A stretch of DNA of 64,000 bases from Axinella damicornis (Eukaryota; Porifera; Demospongiae; Axinellida; Axinellidae). Below, in pieces: positions 58,907 through 64,000 of this stretch. How positions within the stretch are numbered: the stretch's first letter is position 1; each line of letters opens with the position of its first letter. Below the pieces are notes generated by a model. The model did no database searches. It was not told where the DNA came from and worked only from the letters and a program-made list of their open reading frames with translations. The translations under genes and the position numbers were made by a program. Location: NCBI GenBank assembly GCA_963931865.1, contig OZ007505.1, forward strand, positions 7,146,653 through 7,210,652, given 5' to 3'.

Positions 58907-61900
58907 TGTTTTTCTTCACCACACGCGCAATGGGAGCCTGTGAACAAGGCTAGTAGAGCAATGCTACATGTATTACCATATATAGTCTCCTATACATGTA
59001 TCTCCATAGGAAGGAAATATGTGATAGTAACGAGATGTGCTAATTTTGAATGACATTGCTCAAATTGGAAGTGCGCTTCATTTCGAAACAGAGCTTTTAC
59101 AAACTCCATAGGATCGAAAATGGCAGAGCTTTTAAAGAAGACTTCAGCATTTAGCTGGAACGAGAGTCGATCAGCCTAACAGCATATACGTGTTTAGCTG
59201 GAACTAGAGTCAAACCTTTGCCTAACAGCAAATACGTGCTTGTAAGTGAGCTGTGCTTAATATCGTGCGACTACGTTATTTCACACACCATGCACATGTA
59301 CACTCACACACACTCTCATGAACACACACACTCATGCACCTCACACACAGGTGTTCATCTTCCAGCTGGAGCACTGCGCTGCAGAGGCCCTCATCGGGGA
59401 CACCATCCTCTGCCCAGACTACAATGTCAGGATACCCCTCCACCACCTTGTCCCTGACCTCCTCCTCACTGACCTCCCGGCCGCACTCAAGATCGACACC
59501 TCGCAGTTTGAATTTAACCCTCAGGATCCCGCCACAAAGCTTGGCAGGGGTGGAGCTGGTATGTGCATGCAAATAATCCCACAGGCATAATTATTGAAAA
59601 TACAAATTCAACCTCTCTAAGGATGCTATAACTGTGTGTCTTCTGACTTCGTTTCTCCTCTTCCTGCTCGCAACGTAGGTGCGGTTTACAGAGGGAAGTA
59701 CCGCCGTGAAGTGATTGCGGTAAAAGAATTCCTCACAGCCTCACAGGCCGAACGCACGGGAGACACAGACATCAGCCAGCGGCCGTTTGATCCTGATGAC
59801 GATGTCATCACCTCTGGTGAAGCACTCTTCCTCTTCCGAGATCTCCGCCAGGAGGTGACTGTCCTTGCCCAGCTCAGTCACCCGTACGTTGTCTCCCTCC
59901 TGGGGGTCTCCATCCGCCCCATGTGCATGGTGATCGAGTATGCTCCCATGGGGAGCCTCTTTGGTATCCTGGACAAAAAGGTGGAGCAGTTCAAGGCGGT
60001 GCAGGCAAACCGTGCCTCTGTCATCCTGCGCATGCCCGGTGGGGTGCTTGGCCATGAGGTCTCCATAAGGATCGCTCTCCAGGTGATTGTGGAGAAGGGA
60101 GGGGGAGAAGGAGTGGGGAGAGGGGGAGAGGGAAAGGGGGAGGGGGAGGGGGGAAGGGGTGAAAGGGAAAGACGAATGCTTACCTGAGTAACCAGATGGT
60201 TGTTTAATTGGACAAAGAGAGGGTCAAGAACTGTAATACGACTACCCACACACAGGTTGCCCTTGCCCTTCGCTATCTACACAACCATGGCATAGTCTAT
60301 CGTGACCTGAAATCTGACAACGTCCTGATCTGGTCCCTGGAGATTGAAGATCCAATCAATGCCAAACTTGCAGACTATGGCATCTCGCGTTTTGCCAACC
60401 CCGGTGGAGTGAAGGGGGAGGAGGGGACTCCAGGCTACCTTGCCCCCGAAGCGATACGAAGGAGAGGAGAGGATCAGGCCTTTGATGAGAAGGTATGGCA
60501 ATGTTCTCTGTTCTTCTCATTCTCTTCCCTCATCATTCCAGTTCCATGTTACCACTGACCACCTCACTTCCCTTCTCTCCCTCCTCTCCTCTCCCTCCTT
60601 CTCTCCCTCCTTCTCTCCTCTCCCTCCTTCTCTTCTTCTCTCCTTCTCTCCTCTCCCTCCTCTCCCTCCTCTCCTCTCCCTCCTCTCTCCCTCCTTCCCT
60701 CTTCTCCCTCCTCTCCTCTCCTTCCTCCATCTTCTCCCTCCTCTCCCATCCGTCTGCTTTTCTTCCCTCCCCAGGTGGACATCTTCTCCTACGCCATGAT
60801 GCTCTTTGAGCTGCTAACTGGTCAGCGGCCATTTGAGAACCTCAGCACCACCCAGGAGCTGAATAGAGCTGTGATCCAGGGAGAGCGTCCATTAGTCAGT
60901 GATGGGAACGCAGAGCATGCCTTTCCTGCAATGATGGACCTCATGTATGACTGCTGGAAGCACACCTCATCAGAGAGGCCCGGAACTGACGAAGTATGTG
61001 TGCATATGTCTGTCCATCCATCCACTGGTCTGTATAAGGAATGCAAAGTTGTGAAGTTTCTTCCTCCTCCCCCTCCTTCACTTCCTCTCCCTCCCTTCTC
61101 TCCCCTCCCTCCCTTCTCTCCCTTCCTTCTCCTCCCTTCCTCCCTCCCTCCCCTCTCCCTCCCCTCCCTCCCTCCCTCCCTCCCTCCCTCCCTCCCTCCC
61201 TCCCTCCCTCCCTCCCTCCCCCCTCCCTCCCTCCCTCCCTCCCTCCCACCCTCCCACCCTCCCTCCCTCCCTCCCTCCCTCCCTCCCTCCCTCCCTCCCT
61301 CCCTCCCTCCCTCCCACCCTCCCTCCCTCCCTCCCTCCTTCCCACAGGTGGTACAACGTATATCAGAGCCTGGATTCATGTGCCGCAAGCACACACTATT
61401 TAAGTCAAAGGACCACCCCTTGCAGAAGATCGATACCATCTACGCTCGTCCAGTACTGGCGGAGGACGAGGGGCCAAGGAGCTATGCCCTGTGGACTTGG
61501 GCCAGGCAGGACACGGAGAGGAACTTCAGCATTGTGGATGTCCGCAAGGGGGTTTTCAACCTCCCAGAGAAGCAGGCCCCTGGGGGGAGGGTCTACGCCA
61601 TGACAGCGACAGGAGAGGTGGAGAAGAGGATTTGGATTGGAACCGCTGTAAGCCGGTGTCTCTTTACAGACAATTTCCCATTCTACTACAATGCAGTACA
61701 TGTACAATCAATGTAGCTTGTGAACAAAGTTATAAATGAACGTACCACTCAATATGTTATGCTGGATGAGTGAGAGGAGATGGCTAGCTAGCTTGCTCTC
61801 AAGGTTGATTGCACTCACATACACACACACACACACCTACATGCGTGTACACAGGATCACGAGATCCAGGTCTACGGCTACAAGAGTGTTGGTGAACCAC

Positions 61901-63420
61901 AGTGCCTGTGGACGTTCAACATGAAGGACTCCGTATTGGCATTGGACACGGAAGTGGAGGAGGGGAGGGTAAGTACAATCCTATATCAACATTACATATG
62001 CAATGGTAGCTGTCTTTTGGGGAGTGAGGGGGGCTGCACTGTATGGCAATCTATAATCAAAAGCATCTAGTCATTGACCATGGGCAGTTGGCTAACAGGG
62101 GTATGTAGAAAAGTGTACTCTAAATAGTGCCTCCTATCCGGGCATGTTGTATATTGCATCACATAGGAAATGGAAGTCAAGAGTTGATCTCTTGTTTCTC
62201 TCCCTCGATTACATGTGTAGGTAAAGAGAGTGTTCTCCTCTCTGGCTAATGGCACACTGTGTGTGTTCTCCCGCAAGAGCATCAGCTTGCAGCAGGGGCC
62301 CATTGGGGACACGATGCTCATCCCTGAGGCCTGCATCATAAAGTGTGACGAAGACCAGTACAGAGCTGAGGCAGAAGACTGGTCAGAGCCTCTCATCTTG
62401 CGGCTGGCCGAGAGTGGCAAATCTGCCAAGTGCATGGTCTTTGTTGGAAACGACCGCCTCTGGTGTGGGTGTGGAAACACCATCACTGTCGTTGACAGCA
62501 TCAACATGAAGGTCTTGCATAACATTCCCGTCTTTGTAAAGAGGATGGCCCTTGTTAATGAGCTTGTCTCGAACGGGGAAAAGGTCTGGGGTGTCGGGAG
62601 ACAGCTGTCCTGTGTGATGGAGTGGGATGCAAAGACTTACACCCTCGTGCATGTCTTCAACTGCAATGAAATTGACCCAACTGAAGAGAACATAATTTCC
62701 GATCCCAAACTCTTTGACGACTTGTTCGACCCAGAACAGAAACCGAAATCAACTACCCTCCCAAGGGCACCAAGCGGAAAGGATAATGAGGCGACAACAG
62801 AAAGTGAGGGTTTCAAAATTGACAATGACCCTATGACCACATCTATCACCAGAAATTCCCCGTTCTCACAGAGGGGCACTCGAAAAACGCTGAGGAAGAC
62901 CGTCATCAGACCCAGACCGAGGGGCAAAAACATCACGAGGGAAGCAAACGTGAGTGTGCGGTCCCGACTCACTACCATGAGAAACCGGGTCCTGCGAAAG
63001 CAGCAGGGCTCCACTCGAACAACATCACTTGTGATTGTGGACAAAACGTTGTGGGTTGCAAGAGGCATGGGGGATATTCTGGTCATTGACATCAATGAAG
63101 ACGCAAATCATGGGAAGGTCCTGGCAAGGCTAGCTACTGAGGACTGTGAGAAATATGGCAACCGATCCTACCACAAGCTAGTGTGTGTTGGTGGTGACTA
63201 TGTTGTGTCTTCGCAATGGCTAGAGCCTGTTGATATTCGCAGGGGCTCTCCAACGCCTGGTGGTGAAAATGGCCGCTCGACTCTTGCATCAAGCTTCGCT
63301 GAGCGTCAGATTGTTGCCCACCAGGCGATCACAATCTGGGAGGCCTGGAACCATAAGAGAATAGAACATTTCATGACAAGAAGAGCGGCAATGTTGATCC
63401 AGGAAGAAGATGACGTATAG
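45256..63420 (+). CDS. LRRK1-type ROCO protein kinase (ANK-LRR-ROC-COR-kinase-WD40-like)
   Basis: Exons: 45256-45286, 46116-47049, 47940-48091, 49882-50060, 51436-51779, 52652-52891, 53428-53644, 54032-54181, 54486-54653, 55225-55367, 55548-55665, 55816-55975, 56543-57253, 57538-57720, 58620-58786, 59351-59558, 59679-60082, 60256-60492, 60775-60993, 61348-61647, 61855-61968 and 62221-63420; 2192 residues, phases consistent. Ankyrin repeats lie at about 12-240 and leucine-rich repeats at about 280-690. ROC spans about 694-890: P-loop [10 protein letters not shown] (split by an intron after GLQ), switch II DLAGQE, THLD. COR spans about 900-1300. Kinase spans about 1362-1655: [31 protein letters not shown] replacing DFG as in LRRK1/2, and LAPEA. 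A WD40-like C-terminus follows. ANK plus LRR without the long armadillo part points to LRRK1 rather than LRRK2. It should be a GTP-regulated Ser/Thr kinase; Rab substrates are known for animal LRRKs. Confidence 0.93.
47110..47489. repeat. Large fold-back element (380 bp) in a kinase-gene intron
   Basis: Outer ends TAGCCTCGTTCCCAGCCCAT and GGGACTGGGAACGAGGTTA. The arms extend about 90 bp inward (TTGCAGTACGGTAAAGCGGG paired with its complement) around a loop of about 200 bp. It is the longest member of the family here and may approximate a less-deleted form. Confidence 0.85.
48188..48688 (+). repeat. Dispersed repeat of about 0.5 kb, copy 2, with nested fold-back
   Basis: Matches 22350-22915 in order: GGGGCAACCACACTCCTGGT, GCTCGTTCCAATTAATACAC, CTCAGTCGATATCGAGTCAG, CGAAGAGAGCGCTCGAATAA, then GGTGAGTTTCAGCACC. 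A TAGCCTCG fold-back (48251-48314) is inserted in it. It lies in an intron of the kinase gene. Confidence 0.8.
48251..48314. repeat. Perfect fold-back element nested in another repeat
   Basis: TAGCCTCGTTCCCAGGCCCC ... GGGGCCTGGGAACGAGGCTA with inner stem CGTCC/GGACG around AAAACCCCGATTTTT. The arms appear exact, implying a young insertion. Confidence 0.9.
50878..51425. repeat. Minisatellite of about 25 units ending at a splice acceptor
   Basis: Unit of about 21-24 bp, CCCTCCCTCCTCTCACATGT plus TCC, with variants (CGTGT, CAGCCC, CGGCCC). It fills the end of a kinase-gene intron up to the acceptor TCTCCAG at 51435. Pro/Ser-rich open frames through it are artefacts. Confidence 0.95.
52443..52554. 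repeat. Near-perfect fold-back element
   Basis: TAGTCTCGGTCCCAGACCCA and complement, arms about 54 bp, meeting at TCACGTGCGTGA. It shares GCGATACGG/GCGATCC-type inner sequence with the element at 3350-3442. Confidence 0.9.
52864..53083 (+). repeat. Duplicated exon-intron junction, original copy
   Basis: The last coding bases of kinase-gene exon 6 (GGCAAGACTGGACCTTAGCA) plus about 190 bp of the following intron recur at 54907-55127 with high identity. Confidence 0.85.
53145..53427. repeat. (CCCTTCTC)n polypyrimidine tract before an acceptor
   Basis: About 280 bp of C/T-only repeats leading into the acceptor CCCACAG at 53427 of the kinase gene. Confidence 0.9.
54907..55127 (+). repeat. Duplicated exon-intron junction, second copy
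   Basis: Copy of 52864-53083 placed in the intron between the ROC exons ending 54653 and starting 55225. It keeps the donor (GCGG|GTGAGG) but has lost a usable acceptor and frame, so it is not an exon here. Confidence 0.85.
55466..55547. repeat. (CA)n microsatellite ending at a splice acceptor
   Basis: CA-rich run ending CACACAG at 55547, the acceptor of kinase-gene exon 11. Confidence 0.9.
56036..56135 (+). repeat. Single arm of the TGTAGGGATA fold-back family
   Basis: TGTAGGGATAGCAGAATGAC, AAACAAGGTAGAGATGAT and a CACCCTATAGACATC end match the left arms at 19214 and 21162. The partner arm is absent. Confidence 0.7.
57254..57480. repeat. Polypurine tract after a splice donor
   Basis: About 220 bp of (GGGAGAG)-type purines starting right at the donor GTGAGAGG of kinase-gene exon 13. 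Confidence 0.85.
57905..58190 (-). repeat. Dispersed repeat of about 0.5 kb, copy 3 (reversed)
   Basis: The reverse complement contains CGAGCAATGGTGGCCAAGGG, TACAGCACTCACAACTTCGC and GAGCAACGGCAGCCAA, matching copies 1 and 2. It lies in an intron of the kinase gene. Confidence 0.65.
58446..58619. repeat. (CA)n microsatellite ending at a splice acceptor
   Basis: About 170 bp of CA-rich sequence ending in the acceptor CACACCAG at 58619 of kinase-gene exon 15. Confidence 0.95.
58859..58952. repeat. Fold-back element containing a poly(C) run
   Basis: TAGCCTCGTTCCCAGC followed by about 31 C, ending TGAACAAGGCTA. The poly(C) seems to be an expansion of the CCC in the element's GGCCCC motif. Confidence 0.75.
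60565..60774. repeat. (CTCCCTCCT)n tract before an acceptor
   Basis: C/T-only tract of about 200 bp ending in the acceptor CCCCAG at 60774 within the kinase domain coding region. Confidence 0.9.
61070..61347. repeat. (CCCT)n tract before an acceptor
   Basis: Nearly pure CCCT repeat of about 270 bp ending in CCCACAG at 61347. The Pro/Leu/Ser (plus) and Arg/Glu/Gly (minus) open frames here are repeat artefacts. Confidence 0.95.
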
Positions 63421-63828
63421 TAAACTTTTAGTATTTCTGCCAAGTTTGACATGATGTGTACATATCAAAAAATGTTTTTGTTTTTATTAGTGTTTTATCT
63501 TGTCTCTGTTGTATATATTTTGTGTATGGCATTCGGAATTTTTAATTACTACAAATGGCAGCACACTCTGCTATAGTGTAACTGCGAGGATGATTTTTTT
63601 CAGATCCTGTGTGCTAGCGCATAGCGCGGGCCCTGTATATCCAAAGCGCGCACGCCGCTAGTCAGCACAATAATTAATTGGCCAATACGGCGCTCTGATT
63701 GGTTGAACTCGATAGTGCGCTAGCCGAGCTCGAGCGTACGCGTACCGTACCGCTAACTAGTATAGTTCAGCTCGGGTCTGCGCATCACAGTCATACTTCA
63801 TTGGCGACATTTGGACACTTTTGGAGCG
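63421..63828. other. Kinase-gene 3' UTR and next-gene promoter
   Basis: 408 bp between the kinase stop and the next start codon on the same strand. T-rich at its left (3' UTR-like) and GC-richer at its right. No clear AATAAA was seen. Confidence 0.5.
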
Positions 63829-63981
63829 ATGAAGCGCATTGGATTTGTGGTCGTGACGTTGCTACTTCAACTGGCGGTGGGCGAAGACTTTTTCTGGCTC
63901 CGGAACAGCAACTGGGACGAGCCGAGCAACTGGAGGCTGGGAAGGGTACCTTGCGGCGGGGAGGTAGCCACCTTAGCAAAT
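63829..63981 (+). CDS. AMN: Amnionless-like protein, first exon (gene continues beyond window)
   Basis: ATG at 63829 opens 51 codons ending exactly at donor GTAAGT. The start is a signal peptide (KRIGFVVVTLLLQLAVG). The mature part reads FFWLRNSNWDEPSNWRLGRV then PCGGE. The pattern W-x(5-6)-NW-(5-7)-PC matches the N-terminus of amnionless, the membrane partner of cubilin in endocytic uptake. Only the first exon is visible, so the transmembrane segment and tail cannot be checked. Confidence 0.7.
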
Positions 63982-64000
63982 GTAAGTATTAATACACCAC

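Noticed and set aside
61041..61439. Open frames encoding Pro-rich (plus) or Arg/Glu/Gly-rich (minus) repeats
   Set aside because: Translations of a (CCCT)n microsatellite in an intron; all frames are open because the repeat lacks stops.

Overview
This is nuclear DNA from an early-branching animal, most likely a sponge. The genes have short introns with GT–AG ends, and one intron has a GC–AG end. The proteins are metazoan types: an MTMR10/12-like pseudophosphatase, OSTF1, an LRRK1-type ROCO kinase, an amnionless homologue and a HEATR4-like protein. The spaces between genes hold LINE remnants, fold-back (palindromic) elements, minisatellites and long (CA)n or (CCCT)n tracts. The sponge call rests on general gene content and is an inference.

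Layout: 86-2019 (+) is the 3' end of a myotubularin-related pseudophosphatase gene. 2301-3136 (+) is a two-exon NADPH-dependent FMN reductase-family gene. 3676-17860 (-) is a tandem family encoding a large PH/WW-like/glycine-rich protein: a decayed fragment (3.7-4.5 kb), an intact copy A (5293-10409) and a nearly identical copy B (11669-17860) with a single-base frameshift. 17.9-25.6 kb is a repeat zone with three LINE fragments, two long-armed fold-back elements, a TIR element of about 0.7 kb and a MITE. 25694-27088 (+) is a coiled-coil protein with a possible death-fold N-terminus. 27780-30123 (-) and 30230-37528 (+) are head to head, about 106 bp apart: a CCDC34/CCDC181/MAP9-like coiled-coil gene and a 12-exon HEAT-repeat gene. 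37950-40517 (-) is OSTF1, whose first exon was not found. 40.5-45.2 kb is repeat-rich. 45256-63420 (+) is a 22-exon ANK-LRR-ROC-COR-kinase-WD40-like gene of LRRK1 type. 63829-63981 (+) is the first exon of an amnionless-like gene running off the window.

The multi-exon models were built by hand from splice sites. For the PH/glycine-rich gene A, the coiled-coil gene, the HEAT gene and the ROCO kinase, all exon phases agree and the summed lengths are whole numbers of codons (1338, 422, 913 and 2192 residues), which strongly supports the models. The most unusual material is the tandem PH/glycine-rich family, the fold-back element family that recurs about every few kilobases, and the repeated placement of simple repeats directly against splice acceptors.
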